Origin: Planctomycetota bacterium
GTDB taxonomy: Bacteria; Planctomycetota; Brocadiia; JAADGH01
Reading direction: 5' to 3'
Length of the DNA stretch: 64,000 nt
Assembly: GCA_013152475.1 (NCBI GenBank)
Contig: JAADGH010000197.1
Span: 1 to 64,000 of the forward strand
The notes beneath the pieces were generated by a model. It did no database searches and was not told the origin of the DNA. It saw only the letters and a program-made list of their open reading frames with translations. Positions 33,049-44,311 of the stretch are shown here, one piece after another (position 1 is the stretch's first letter; the number at the start of each line of letters is the position of its first letter). The position numbers were made by a program, and so were the translations under genes.

Positions 33049-35640
33049 CTATTTCGGAATCACCAGCCGGTCCGCCGCCTGCGCCCAGTAGGGAGGGAGC
33101 ATCTCGCCGAGATCGATCGAGTAGTCCTCCAGCGTTCCCATGTCCGCCCGCTCGGTTCGGACCGACCACGCCTTCCCCGACTGCCCGGGCGGGACCTTGA
33201 CCCTGGCCACGTAGGTCTTCTCCTTGCCCGTCTGCCCGACCGCGACTTCTTTGCCATCGGGGTTGAAAAGCCGCATGCGCGCCGTCTCGCCCGGGGCGGG
33301 GCTTTCGAGGGTAACGGTGAACTCCTTCACCCCCTCCGGCACGTAGAAGAACAGCGGGCACGTCTCGCTAATGAGGCGGATCTTCCGCCCGGCCAGGACG
33401 GCATGGTCGTTAAGCAGCGTCACCAGCGCCGCGTTCCGACCTGTTCGCACCGAGACGACATACGCCCCATCCTCGTCGGCAGGCACATCGACCCGCGCCT
33501 CCTTCTTCGGCTCGATGGGTCCCTTCGCGAGCAGTTTGTCCGTGCACCCAAACACCCGCCACTCGATAACACTGTCGTATCGGCCGACCTGTTTCCCGGC
33601 GACTTGCATGGTCAGCCGCTCCCCCTCTTTGAGGAGGATTAGGAAGGTATGCGCCCCGCGGATGGAGATTTGTGGTTTGCCCTCCAGTGGCTGGACCGTT
33701 TCGCAGAGGGACTTCACCTCTTCGCCCGTATAGAGATCGGGCGGCACCCGCCAGCTTCTGGCCTCGACACTTGCACAAAAGTTGAAGTTGGCGATGCAAT
33801 CCTTCTCGGTCTCTCGCCGGAAAGTAAGAAGTTTCTTCCGCGCCTTTGCCACCGCGACCGGCGATACATCGGCATCCTTCACATTGACCATACGGCCGAT
33901 CTCGGCGCAGAGCTTCGCGTGCTCCAATCCCTTCTTCAGGAACTCCACCCGCGCGGCGAATTCCGGCTGCCCCGTCGCGGCCTTGGCCGCATCGGCCAGG
34001 AGCTTCTCCGCCGGCCCGAAGGATTCCGTCGGGAATATCGCATCCACCATCTTGGCGTAGCGGACCCAGTTCGCCCTGCGTTCCTCGGCGATCTGCGCGT
34101 GCCTTTCCCGGTTGTCGGTCATATATTTTTCCCAATAGTCAAAATACGCCTTCACGTATTTCCCCGCCGGGCCGAAGGCGGAGTAGTACTCGTCCAGCAG
34201 ATCATCCACCGAACGCTGGGGATACAGGTGGAACCGACAGAGGGCGTAGAGATTCGGCCCCTGCGTGGACCACTGGCCGGTGAGCGAATCGAAGTCCGTC
34301 GCCACCATCCCCTGCCGGGCGGCGTCCTGGAACTCGTCGGCGAACTGGTGCACGAAGATATGCGGCATGCAGTAGCCCTGGAGAAAATAGTTCGGCCGGA
34401 GAAAAAGCTTCGCCCCCGTCGCCGCCCACCCGGCCCACTGCTGTTTGATCCACTTGTGCTCCGCCGGGTCGCGGGGGAAGAAGCGGTCGGGCACGAGGCC
34501 GAGGATGATGTGCTCGTTCAGCTTGATGCCCGGGCTGGGGGCGGGGTAGTAGTTGACATAGGGATAGCCGACCACCGTCGCCTCCGAGTCATCCTTCGCC
34601 GCAAGCTGCTGAACGGCCAGCCAGAACCTGGCATACCGGTCCGACACCACCCGCGGGCCGAACCTCTTGGGAATGTTCTCCGGCTGCGGTCCATCCCACG
34701 ACATGCACCGCTCGCAGGTGCATAGTCCGCGGATGTCGTTCTCGCAGCAGTTGATGTTGATCCACTTGTCCGGATTCTTCGCCTTCTGCTCCTTCCACAG
34801 TTCGACGATTTTCTTGTGGAACCCCGGGTTCGATACGCACATGGAGAACCGGCTTCCCGGCCGCGCCGGCCCGCGCTTGCCATCCTCCAGAAGCTGGAAC
34901 CAGTCGGGGTGCTCCTTCCCATACTTCACCCACCACGCGTTGAAGGCGTGCCCGTAGCGCATGCGCTTGCTTCGGCCCATCCGATGCCGCCGCAGGAACA
35001 CCTGCTGCGCGTGGGCGTAGCGCTTTCTGCCATCGGGCGTAAAGGCGAACTTCTCGTTCCCGTAGCGCAGACTCAGGCCGGGTCGCAGGTTGCGCTGGAA
35101 CAGCCACGGCTCGATCATCTCTTCGACTTCGCCGATTTTCACGGTCTTGGTCTTCGGCACATAGACCCCCAACTCCCCCGGCCACAGCCACCGCACCTTG
35201 AGCAGGCGCTCCAGCACCTCGTACACCCCCCAGAGCGTGCCGGCGTGAGTGTTCATCGAGAGCGGATCGCCGTTGCCGTCCTCACCGGCGATGAACAGCG
35301 CCCGGTCGGTCGCCTTGAGGGCCGTCCCTTCCGGCGGCAGCTTGCCAATGTCAATATCCGCCTTTCTCGCCGCCTGGCAATTGCCGATATAGACTCGTCC
35401 CGGCGGCTCGTCGGGTATCGCGTTCTCGGTCTCGGTAACGATGGGCAGCTTCGCCCCCGTGGCCTTTTTGATGTGGTAGGCGAACTCCTCCGCCGCATAC
35501 TTCGCCACAGGTGTGGCGTCCTCGGCGATCACGACCACGGCCATGGGCTTGCCGTCGGCGACAATGGTCATGTCGGCCCGCGCATTCGATACCATGAGTT
35601 CGATCACACACAGCCAAACAAGCATTATCGACTGTTTCAC
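33049..35640 (-). CDS. Exported DUF4838 protein, probable glycoside-related
   Basis: This 863-residue protein has a signal peptide. Residues about 30-150 form the alpha/beta domain that precedes glucuronidase- and hexosaminidase-type barrels (KYAAEEFAYHIKKATGAKLP, GVYEVLERLLKVRWLWPGE). The following region with HPDWFQLLEDGKR and the cysteine cluster INCCENDIRGLCTCERCMSW is typical of DUF4838 (PF16126), a family associated with carbohydrate breakdown. The C-terminal 300 residues are beta-rich. The start is taken as the second of two adjacent GTG codons, six bases after GGAGGGA; a TTG at 35655 would include the ribosome site itself. It is 37 bases downstream of the LamG/DUF6067 gene and convergent with the propeller gene. 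Confidence 0.8.
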   Translation of the reverse strand: MKQSIMLVWLCVIELMVSNARADMTIVADGKPMAVVVIAEDATPVAKYAAEEFAYHIKKATGAKLPIVTETENAIPDEPPGRVYIGNCQAARKADIDIGKLPPEGTALKATDRALFIAGEDGNGDPLSMNTHAGTLWGVYEVLERLLKVRWLWPGELGVYVPKTKTVKIGEVEEMIEPWLFQRNLRPGLSLRYGNEKFAFTPDGRKRYAHAQQVFLRRHRMGRSKRMRYGHAFNAWWVKYGKEHPDWFQLLEDGKRGPARPGSRFSMCVSNPGFHKKIVELWKEQKAKNPDKWININCCENDIRGLCTCERCMSWDGPQPENIPKRFGPRVVSDRYARFWLAVQQLAAKDDSEATVVGYPYVNYYPAPSPGIKLNEHIILGLVPDRFFPRDPAEHKWIKQQWAGWAATGAKLFLRPNYFLQGYCMPHIFVHQFADEFQDAARQGMVATDFDSLTGQWSTQGPNLYALCRFHLYPQRSVDDLLDEYYSAFGPAGKYVKAYFDYWEKYMTDNRERHAQIAEERRANWVRYAKMVDAIFPTESFGPAEKLLADAAKAATGQPEFAARVEFLKKGLEHAKLCAEIGRMVNVKDADVSPVAVAKARKKLLTFRRETEKDCIANFNFCASVEARSWRVPPDLYTGEEVKSLCETVQPLEGKPQISIRGAHTFLILLKEGERLTMQVAGKQVGRYDSVIEWRVFGCTDKLLAKGPIEPKKEARVDVPADEDGAYVVSVRTGRNAALVTLLNDHAVLAGRKIRLISETCPLFFYVPEGVKEFTVTLESPAPGETARMRLFNPDGKEVAVGQTGKEKTYVARVKVPPGQSGKAWSVRTERADMGTLEDYSIDLGEMLPPYWAQAADRLVIPK

Positions 35641-35677
35641 CACTGCTCCCTCCAAATATCCGCTTTGTGGATTCGCT

Positions 35678-38600
35678 TCACTTCAAGACAATGATTCGAA
35701 GGTTCCGTCCATCGACGTTGAGGACGAGGCGGGCTTCGCTCACCGACGCCGCCTCCGCATCCAACGGATCGCTGACATGTGCAGGCATTTTCGACAATCC
35801 CAGGGCATTGAGTGGAAGGTTGACTCGCGCCTCGCGCGGCTCCTCCCTCAGGTTCGACACGATCAGCATCGCCTGCCCGTCGCGCACGTAGGCCGAGACG
35901 ACCATGCCATCTTCCTCCGCCATCTTCTTCCATTCCGGCACGGACCAATAGGGGATGAACGTCGCGCTGGGGAGATCAAAGGCGTCGATCACATCGAGGA
36001 CTTTGGTCATGGTCTTGACGTCTCCGGCCATCCAAAATCGCATGCCGTGCGGAAGGAAGAGCGCCAGCATCTCGCGCATAAGCTTCGGCGTCCAGCGGTT
36101 CGGGCCGCGGTTGCAGGGGAGGTAGAAAGGGACAAGGCCCCATTGATGGGCCATGAGCTCGGCGCGGACGCGGGCAAGTGGCGTGATAGGAATGTAGTGC
36201 CCGTCGAAGCTTTCCTTCAGCGCCCAGCCGTACTGCTCGCCGTCCACGATGGCGTCGCAGAAGGACAGGAGGGGAATGCACAGCGTCGAGGACATGTGGC
36301 ACACCATCACGTTCTCCGGATCATTCTGTTTCGTGACAGTGTAAAAGCGCTTCATCAGTTCTCGCGCGGCGAAGATGTGGCGGCGGCCATGATGTTCGGC
36401 CGGATGGTCGGGGTTGTTGCACTTCCCCGGCGAACTGTTGTCGAGGTAGAACCCGTCGCTGTCGAAGTCCTCCAGGAACGTCTTGTACTTCCACGCGATG
36501 AAGTCGCACCAGCTCGGTGTCATGGCGCAGCACCGGACGTTGATTACGTTCATCGCCAGCACATCCGCCGCCTTGCCCTCACCGGCATAGGCATTCCAGT
36601 CCTCGCCCCAGTAAGCCCACTCCGGCCCAGCGTCGCTCTGCATGTTGAAGTTGGTGTAGGGCACGAACTTCTTGCCTTCGTCGTGCGCCTTCTTCACGTC
36701 GGCGTGGTACCCTGCCGGATTAGGCGGCACGGGGAAGGAATGCCACTTCGACGTCTTCAGTGTGGACCACCGCACGCCGATGGTCACCGGCCCGCCGGGG
36801 CTGCCGAAGCGCCACCGCTGCCAGCCTTTCGGCCGCGGCTTGACGGGCGTGGCCATGAGGCCCCAGGTGAACTCGCGCGGCTTGGCAAGTTTCGTATTTG
36901 CGTTGATGAGGTAAACACGCAGGCGAACGACGTCGCCATCGCGAACGACCTCGATCCCCGGCTTCTCCTTATCGAGGCCCCACGCCTCCTGGTCCTCGGC
37001 GAACCAGCACAGGCCGCGTTCCTCATCGCCGAGCCAGAGATACCAGGTGTTCGGCGCGCGCCACCCGTCCTTCGGCAGCGCCCCCGCGCAGGTGGGATCG
37101 TCGAACCATCGCCCGGGGTGGTGCATGAGCGTGGCATGTTCGGCCCTGATGGGGATCTCGATGTAGGCAGACTCCACGTCAACGTCCTGTGAAGGAGTCA
37201 GCCTCATGTCGAACCGGGTCATGCCGTCGTACTCGACCGTGACCTTCGTCTCCACCGTGATCGCGCCGAGGGCCGCGGACCCGGCCAGGCGGACCTCGTG
37301 CTTCGCCGCCACCGGGTCGCTGAAGGTGTTCTTGCCGGGGGGGAGGTCCCCGCCACCCGATCGAATGACAAGTCGAATCGGCTTGGCCAGGACATAGGCA
37401 TGAGCGCTTCGGATCTGACAGGGGAGCAGTAGACGGTCGAAGTCGTACTCTCGGCCCCAGCACCGGATGCGAAGGTAGCCTCCCTTGGTAAAGTATGTCG
37501 TCATCGGCGTCCAGGGGGGGAGCACCTTGTTGCTCACGCCGATCCCGGCTCCGAGCCAGGGCGGCTTCGGTGGCTTGGCGAACTCGATCGTCTCCTCGGC
37601 GACCTGCTGTCCGTTCGCATCGAGGGCGGTCAGGGCGATGCGATAGGTGGCAGGTGGAAAAGCGTCCACATCAACCGCAACCTGCCCAACGCCGCGTTGG
37701 AGCTTCAGAGGAGCGATGGTGTGCACGGGCTGGTTGTCTTTTCCGAGAACCTCGCCCCGAACTGTCGCCGCTCGGCCCCGCGTTCCCCGGGCATCGATCC
37801 GAAGCGTCCACGTGTCTTTTGACGGATACGACGTGATTCGAGTCTGCATGGGCGGTCGCGCGCGCCGGATCGTCTTCGAGATGCGGACCTCGTCGATCAG
37901 GCCGATGAATCCCCGGGCGCCACCGGCGTTGTTGCCGAGGAACAGGCTGCCGTCCGATGTGGCGATGCGTTGCTTCTGCTCGGGGATGGTCTCGCGCGCG
38001 ACCTCCTTGCCGTCGAAGGTGAGGACTGCCTCGAAGCCGTCGAACTCTGCGCGGATGTGCGTCCAGCGATTCAGGGGCATCTTCACCACCGACACGACGT
38101 GGTTCGAGCCGCCGGCAGACGACCGGTAAAAGAAATCCGCCGCGCCGTCGCTGTTGATCCAGAGACCGTAGGTCCACTCGCTCTTCTCGACGATGCGGGC
38201 GTAGGGGCTGCGCTTGAGCTGCTTCACCCAGCAGTCGATGGTCAGCTCGTCCTGCAGATCAAGCGATGGATGGTCCGGTATCTCCACGCAGCTCTTGCCA
38301 TCGAATCTCAGCGCGGTCCCGATCTTGCCAGGTACGGACGTGGCCCCGTGGAGGGTTCCGTCCAGCCGGTTCGGCCCGGCGCCGGTCGCCTTGCCGTCGT
38401 CGAGATGCCACAGCCCTGCGGTGTCCGCATCGCTCTCGAAGGCCTTGGCCGCCGGCGGGCGGTAACCAATGTTGGTGATCTTGACCTCGTCGATCAGGCC
38501 GCAGAAGGCCCGGGCGAATGATGCGTTGCCGATGCGCAGCGTCCCCATGGATTCGTTGGGACCGTTGGGGATCGGGTCGGTGTACGGACGGCTACCGATA

Positions 38601-39139
38601 TTTTCGCCATTGAGAAATATGCTCATCGTCTTCCCGTCGCACACGGCTCGGAGGCGGGCCCACTCGTTGAGCGGCACGGGTTTTTCTCCCTTGATGCCGT
38701 AGGCCTCCCCGCAACGGAAGCGAAAGGTGGGGAGTCCGCTCTCGTCGATATACATGTCGAAGCACGGCCGCTTGTCGAGGATGCGGGCGTAGGGGGTGCG
38801 CTTTTTCTGGAGGACCCACATCTCGACCTCGATTCCTTCGCGCAGGCAGAGCGACGCCGTGTTGGGGATTGTAACGACATCGTCCACACCATCGAACTCC
38901 AGCGCGCCGCCCTGTTTCCCGTTGGCGACCCACTTCGGATCGCCGGCATCGGGAGCGATCTGTCGCCCGAGGAAGCCGTTGTTCTCGGCGGGCGACGAGT
39001 CCTTCGCCCATCCGCCCCGGCCCTCGTCGAAGTGATACAACCCGACAACCGAGCCGCCATCCTGCGCGGCGAGACTGCGGAATGCGGCAAGGGCAGTCAC
39101 CGATAGAACAAGAATACCGGCAACACGGGTTCGGGTCAT
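35678..39139 (-). CDS. Exported protein with two LamG domains and a DUF6067 glycosidase-like region
   Basis: This 1153-residue protein has a Sec signal at residues 1-25. Two LamG/concanavalin-like domains follow at about 30-230 and 240-440; both contain GLYHFDEG- or GLWHLDDG-type openings, ALEFDGVDDVVTIPN or ALRFDGKSCVEIPDH, and end GLIDEVKI or GLIDEVRIS. A linker with a beta-sandwich precedes a catalytic-looking domain (about 560-1153) that matches DUF6067 proteins: WFDDPTCAGALPKDGWRAP, GLCWFAEDQEAW, FDSDGFYLDNSSPGKCNNP and CDAIVDGEQYG. The last two supply conserved acidic residues on barrel strands. It probably binds and cuts a polysaccharide; the linkage is unknown. GGAGG precedes the ATG. 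Confidence 0.8.
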   Translation of the reverse strand: MTRTRVAGILVLSVTALAAFRSLAAQDGGSVVGLYHFDEGRGGWAKDSSPAENNGFLGRQIAPDAGDPKWVANGKQGGALEFDGVDDVVTIPNTASLCLREGIEVEMWVLQKKRTPYARILDKRPCFDMYIDESGLPTFRFRCGEAYGIKGEKPVPLNEWARLRAVCDGKTMSIFLNGENIGSRPYTDPIPNGPNESMGTLRIGNASFARAFCGLIDEVKITNIGYRPPAAKAFESDADTAGLWHLDDGKATGAGPNRLDGTLHGATSVPGKIGTALRFDGKSCVEIPDHPSLDLQDELTIDCWVKQLKRSPYARIVEKSEWTYGLWINSDGAADFFYRSSAGGSNHVVSVVKMPLNRWTHIRAEFDGFEAVLTFDGKEVARETIPEQKQRIATSDGSLFLGNNAGGARGFIGLIDEVRISKTIRRARPPMQTRITSYPSKDTWTLRIDARGTRGRAATVRGEVLGKDNQPVHTIAPLKLQRGVGQVAVDVDAFPPATYRIALTALDANGQQVAEETIEFAKPPKPPWLGAGIGVSNKVLPPWTPMTTYFTKGGYLRIRCWGREYDFDRLLLPCQIRSAHAYVLAKPIRLVIRSGGGDLPPGKNTFSDPVAAKHEVRLAGSAALGAITVETKVTVEYDGMTRFDMRLTPSQDVDVESAYIEIPIRAEHATLMHHPGRWFDDPTCAGALPKDGWRAPNTWYLWLGDEERGLCWFAEDQEAWGLDKEKPGIEVVRDGDVVRLRVYLINANTKLAKPREFTWGLMATPVKPRPKGWQRWRFGSPGGPVTIGVRWSTLKTSKWHSFPVPPNPAGYHADVKKAHDEGKKFVPYTNFNMQSDAGPEWAYWGEDWNAYAGEGKAADVLAMNVINVRCCAMTPSWCDFIAWKYKTFLEDFDSDGFYLDNSSPGKCNNPDHPAEHHGRRHIFAARELMKRFYTVTKQNDPENVMVCHMSSTLCIPLLSFCDAIVDGEQYGWALKESFDGHYIPITPLARVRAELMAHQWGLVPFYLPCNRGPNRWTPKLMREMLALFLPHGMRFWMAGDVKTMTKVLDVIDAFDLPSATFIPYWSVPEWKKMAEEDGMVVSAYVRDGQAMLIVSNLREEPREARVNLPLNALGLSKMPAHVSDPLDAEAASVSEARLVLNVDGRNLRIIVLK

Positions 39140-39178
39140 ATCGATTTCCTCCAGCGCGTGTGAATCCTGACTCTGATG

Positions 39179-39206
39179 ATTCTACAGAGGAAGGGTTCGC
39201 CTGCAA
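39179..39206 (-). promoter_or_regulatory. Promoter of the LamG/DUF4838 operon
   Basis: On the minus strand TTGCAG (39206-39201) is followed after 16 bases by TAGAAT (39184-39179), 40 bases before the ATG. Confidence 0.6.
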
Positions 39207-39286
39207 GGAAAATCACTCACGTGTGAGCGGCCTGACGCTGCAGCGGCGGGGGAGCGAGGAGGATTCCTCTTCCGTCTTGCGGAAAC

Positions 39287-39610
39287 CTACTGCCCCTCCT
39301 CCGCCACCACGGCCGTGCCGTAGACGACGATCTCGGCCACGCCGGACATGACCTCCGTCGAGGCGAAGCGGATGCCGACGATGGCGTTGGCGCCGAGCTT
39401 CTCGGCCTCCTCCTGCAGGCGGTCGAGGGACTGCTCCCGGACCTCAGCCACCAGCTTCGTATACTCCCGCACCTCGCCGCCGAGGCAGTTCTTGATAACG
39501 GCCAGGATGTCGCGCCCCAGGCCGCGTGTGCGGGTCGTCCCGGCGCGGACGAGACCGAGGGTTTTGGTGATCTTCATCCCCGGGATGTCATCAATCGTGG
39601 TAAGAATCAT
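39287..39610 (-). CDS. YbjQ/UPF0145 family protein
   Basis: This 107-residue protein matches the YbjQ family (heavy-metal-binding-like, pentameric in solved structures): TTRTRGLGRDILAVIKNCLGGEVREY, EEAEKLGANAIVGIRF and the C-terminal strand AEIVVYGTAVV are all present. The biochemical role of the family is not established. The start overlaps the stop of the anti-sigma gene by four bases (ATGA), so it is the third gene of the sigma/anti-sigma operon, an association worth noting because it suggests an envelope or stress role. Confidence 0.88.
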   Translation of the reverse strand: MILTTIDDIPGMKITKTLGLVRAGTTRTRGLGRDILAVIKNCLGGEVREYTKLVAEVREQSLDRLQEEAEKLGANAIVGIRFASTEVMSGVAEIVVYGTAVVAEEGQ

Positions 39611-40053
39611 CGCTCCACCTCCTTATACTTGTCGCTCTTGAGGGCAAATATCCGCTCGCGAACGGTCGAGACGATCAAGGCGACTACCCCCGCGAGCAGG
39701 AGTATCACCCCGATCTTCACGGCCCACGGCACCGCCACATCCCCCAGCATCTCGACCAACAGCGCATACACCCCATACACGATCAGGATGATCGCCCCGA
39801 TCGACACCAGCGCCCACGCCGCGCCGCGCTCCAGCCGGTTGTAGACGCCCGACCAGTACGTGGTCCACAGCTTGTCCTCGGGAAATTTGAATACCATCTC
39901 GTCCGTCACCTCCTTCAGACTGGTCAGCTCCTCCAGTTCCGAGCGGCACCGCTCGCACCGGCCGATGTGCTCCTTGAAACGCGCTCGGCCGGCCTCATCG
40001 ATTTCGTCGTCGATGTAGGCCATCAGGAGCTCTTTGTAGTCCTCACATGACAT
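39607..40053 (-). CDS. Zinc-finger anti-sigma factor
   Basis: This 148-residue membrane protein begins with a putative zinc-finger (zf-HC2) anti-sigma domain: CEDYKELLMAYIDDEID then HIGRCERCRSELEEL, the HxxxCxxC zinc site being at about 29-36. Two transmembrane segments follow at about 80-105 and 107-130 with almost no periplasmic loop between them, and a short basic tail returns to the cytoplasm. That topology leaves little to sense outside the membrane. It lies 132 bases downstream of the ECF sigma gene and should bind that protein. Confidence 0.88.
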   Translation of the reverse strand: MSCEDYKELLMAYIDDEIDEAGRARFKEHIGRCERCRSELEELTSLKEVTDEMVFKFPEDKLWTTYWSGVYNRLERGAAWALVSIGAIILIVYGVYALLVEMLGDVAVPWAVKIGVILLLAGVVALIVSTVRERIFALKSDKYKEVER

Positions 40054-40093
40054 CGCTTTTCCCTGACCGCTACAAGTACCTTCTCATCTTCTT

Positions 40094-40166
40094 TGTGCCA
40101 CGTTCAAACTTGTTTGAGCGTGTCTTGTCTCCTCCCGGCCGTCTGGATTCCCGCTTTCGCGGGAAT
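40094..40166. repeat. Repeat B copy 2 followed by an ATTCCCGC hairpin repeat
   Basis: The segment 40094-40125 (TGTGCCACGTTCAAACTT onward) matches 1632-1664 with a few transitions and is palindromic. It is followed by ATTCCCGC (40147-40154) pairing with GCGGGAAT (40159-40166) over four bases, within the widely dispersed GGATTCCCGC...GCGGGAATGACGG type of element. A related hairpin occurs at 48481-48500. The pair lies in the transcribed gap between the sigma and anti-sigma genes. Confidence 0.75.
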
Positions 40167-40185
40167 GACGGTGTGGGGGGACCTT

Positions 40186-40743
40186 CTACAGATATTTCTT
40201 CATCTTTTCCTTCAACCGCTGCCGCGCGCTGTATAGGCGCGACATCACCGTACCGATGGGACACCCCACCGACGCGGCGATCTGTTTGTACGACATCTCC
40301 TGGAAATGCTTCAGGACGATGACCTCCCGCTCCTTATCGGGCAGCCCGCGAATCGCCCGCCAGAGCACCTCCTTCATCTCGCCGCTCTCGGGGATGAGCG
40401 ACGGTTCCTCGCCTGCCGGGGTGGACTCGAAGGTAATCTCCGGGTCGGGCTCGCGCGGGAGGAGCGTGTCGCGGCGTTTTTTCTTGCGCAAATGGCTCAT
40501 GCATAGGTTCTTCACGATCCGATAGAGCCACGGATAGAAGTCCTGGTCTGGATCGAATCGCCGGATGAAGCGATAGGCGTTGGCGAAGGCCTCCTGGGAG
40601 AGGTCGAGGGCGTCCTCGCGGTTGCCGACGAGGGAGAGCGCGGCGAAGTAGGCCCGTTTCATGTAGGCCTTCACGACGGGCTCGAAGGCGGCCCGGTCCC
40701 CGCGCTTACACCTCAGAATGAGTTCTCGTTCCTCTTCGGACAT
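40186..40743 (-). CDS. ECF-type RNA polymerase sigma factor
   Basis: This 185-residue group IV sigma factor has region 2 (YFAALSLVGNREDALDLSQEAFANAYR, then DFYPWLYRIVKNLCMSHLRK) and region 4 (LPDKEREVIVLKHFQEMSY followed by the helix-turn-helix YKQIAASVGCPIGTVMSRL). The ATG at 40743 is taken because it follows GGAGG; a GTG 15 bases upstream is possible. The next gene in the operon encodes its likely zinc-finger anti-sigma factor. The promoter in front is of vegetative type, so autoregulation through an ECF-type promoter is not apparent. Confidence 0.93.
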   Translation of the reverse strand: MSEEERELILRCKRGDRAAFEPVVKAYMKRAYFAALSLVGNREDALDLSQEAFANAYRFIRRFDPDQDFYPWLYRIVKNLCMSHLRKKKRRDTLLPREPDPEITFESTPAGEEPSLIPESGEMKEVLWRAIRGLPDKEREVIVLKHFQEMSYKQIAASVGCPIGTVMSRLYSARQRLKEKMKKYL

Positions 40744-40779
40744 TCCGCCTCCGCACACCGTTCGGCAGGCAATTTTGTT

Positions 40780-40808
40780 ATCCTACCGTACGCCCATGTG
40801 CGATTCAA
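40780..40808 (-). promoter_or_regulatory. Promoter of the sigma/anti-sigma/YbjQ operon
   Basis: On the minus strand TTGAAT (40808-40803), a 17-base spacer, then TAGGAT (40785-40780), 37 bases upstream of the ATG. Confidence 0.6.
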
Positions 40809-40957
40809 TGGATTCTACGCCGTGAGGCAGGCGGCTATTCACGATTTCGGGGGATTTTCGTTCACGGCATTCTTCACCGTCCCGTGTGGGCCCATGCTTG
40901 CGGGAGAATGGCGGAGTGGCCGGACTTCATCCTCATCCATCATTGGGCATTTTCTTC

Positions 40958-41089
40958 TGTGGATTTCCTGTGGATAAGTCGTGAGTGTCGCAAAAGTGAA
41001 CAACCGCCAAATGGCTGTTTCGCCACCGAATACAGCCCCAAACCGCCGAATGCACGCATCTACGAAAAAATTGGGGGCGATGTGGATAA
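40958..41089. other. Pair of perfect DnaA-box sequences in a noncoding region
   Basis: TGTGGATAA, the reverse complement of the consensus DnaA box TTATCCACA, occurs at 40969-40977 and again at 41081-41089, both in the same orientation. TGTGGATTT at 40958-40966 is a degenerate third copy. The surrounding region 40809-41164 has no gene and is richer in A and T than its neighbours, with short A runs near 41065. No dnaA, dnaN or gyr genes are in the window, so a chromosomal origin is not shown. Confidence 0.5.
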
Positions 41090-41897
41090 CCAATTGATAT
41101 TCAATGCTAAACGGCTTGAGGGCAAAGGGCTTACGGGGCAAAGCATGACATGGGATGACCCGTCTCACGAGGCGGCGTAGACGAGCATCGCCACCCCCGC
41201 GACGGCGGCGGTTTCCGTGCGGAGGATTGACGAGGCAAGGGAGACCGCCTTGCACCCCGCTCGCGTGGCCTCAGCGATCTCGGTGCGGGTAAAGCCTCCT
41301 TCCGGGCCCACGAGGTAGAGGACGGAGTCGATCGCCCCCGCGCCCTCCAGCACGCTGCGAAGCGGGGCCACGTCCCCCCACCGCGTCGCGATGAGGGCCA
41401 GGTGGTGCTTGGAGACGAGGCGGAGGACCTCGGCCATTTCATGCGGTGGGCGGACGGCCATGACGCGGTTGCGGCCGGATTGCTTCGACGCCTCGGCGCA
41501 GATGCGTTCCCACTTGGCCAACTTCGAATCGGTGCGCGTGCGGATGTTCACGACGCTCCGGGCGCACTCGATGGGGATAAAGGCACGGACGCCGAGCTCG
41601 GCGCACTTCTGGATCATGAACTCGGCCCGCTTGCCCTTCGGGATGGCGCAGGCCAGGGTGATGTTCATGCCGGCCTCGCGGTCGACCGAGTGGGGCTGCT
41701 CGACGCGAACGATGACCTGGTCGCGACCCGCCTCAACGATGGCGGCCTCGGCCTCGAGGCCGGAACCGTCGAACACAACAACCCGGTCGCCTATGCCGAG
41801 GCGTTTGACATGGGCTATATGGTGGGCTTCATCGCCGGTGATGTGCATCTCGCCGGAGTGGACGAAGTCGGCGACATAGGCGCGGTGGAGTCCTCGG

Positions 41898-43874
<1,977 letters not shown>

Positions 43875-43929
43875 GCTTTTTGGGGCTCCATGATTCGGAT
43901 GCGTTTCGACAGAACAAACCGAATCATTG

Positions 43930-43958
43930 ACTATAACACACACCGCCGCAATTGTCAA
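43930..43958 (-). promoter_or_regulatory. Promoter of dnaK-rsmE, with its -35 in the end of a repeat element
   Basis: On the minus strand a perfect TTGACA (43958-43953), a 17-base spacer, then TATAGT (43935-43930). The -35 sequence lies in a stretch, TGTCAAG-AG-GAA, that is also found at the matching end of the second copy of the repeat at 48557-48804, where it again forms a -35. Confidence 0.85.
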
Positions 43959-43970
43959 GAAGCCCGAAAA

Positions 43971-44311
43971 GAGGAGTTTCCCCATCACCCCCGCTGTGTC
44001 ATCGCGAGGCGCCTCGGGACGGCATAGCCCTTCGGCGCCGCCTCTTTGCTGCGAAAGGAGTCAGGCAGAGCCTGACGGATGACCCGTTCCGAGGCAAAGC
44101 CTCGGAACGAGAAAAGAGAAACGGAGCCTCGAAACAAGAAAAAAGAGGAGTTTCCCCATCACCTGTGCGGTGTCATTGCAAGGAGCATCTTTCGCGATAG
44201 CGGAAGATACGACGACGCGATCTCGCACGCTCGATTACCGTCGATCTGCCAGATTGCCTCGTCATCACGCGAAGCGCGTGACTCCTCGCAAGGACAGGGC
44301 GTGGGTTCCGC
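43971..44311 (+). repeat. Dispersed MITE-like element D, copy 1 (with an internal insertion)
   Basis: This noncoding element of about 340 bases is closely similar to the reverse complement of 48557-48804. Shared blocks are GTGTCATCGCGAG, CTCGGGACGGCATAGCCCTT, AAAGGAGTCAGGCAGAGCC, the hairpin GTTCCGAGGC/GCCTCGGAAC, and CGACGACGCGATCTCGCACG. Copy 1 carries about 95 extra bases around 44115-44210 that begin with a second copy of the element end (GAGGAGTTTCCCCATCACC). It encodes no protein. It fills most of the region between dnaK and the MFS gene; bases 44312-44428 show nothing further that I can support. Confidence 0.85.

Noticed and set aside
40809-41164. A confirmed chromosomal replication origin
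   Set aside because: Only two perfect DnaA boxes, no clear AT-rich unwinding tract, and no replication genes nearby. Reported as a candidate DnaA-binding region only.
43875-43958. CIRCE/HrcA control of dnaK
   Set aside because: The TTAGCACTC-N9-GAGTGCTAA inverted repeat is not present between the promoter and the start codon.
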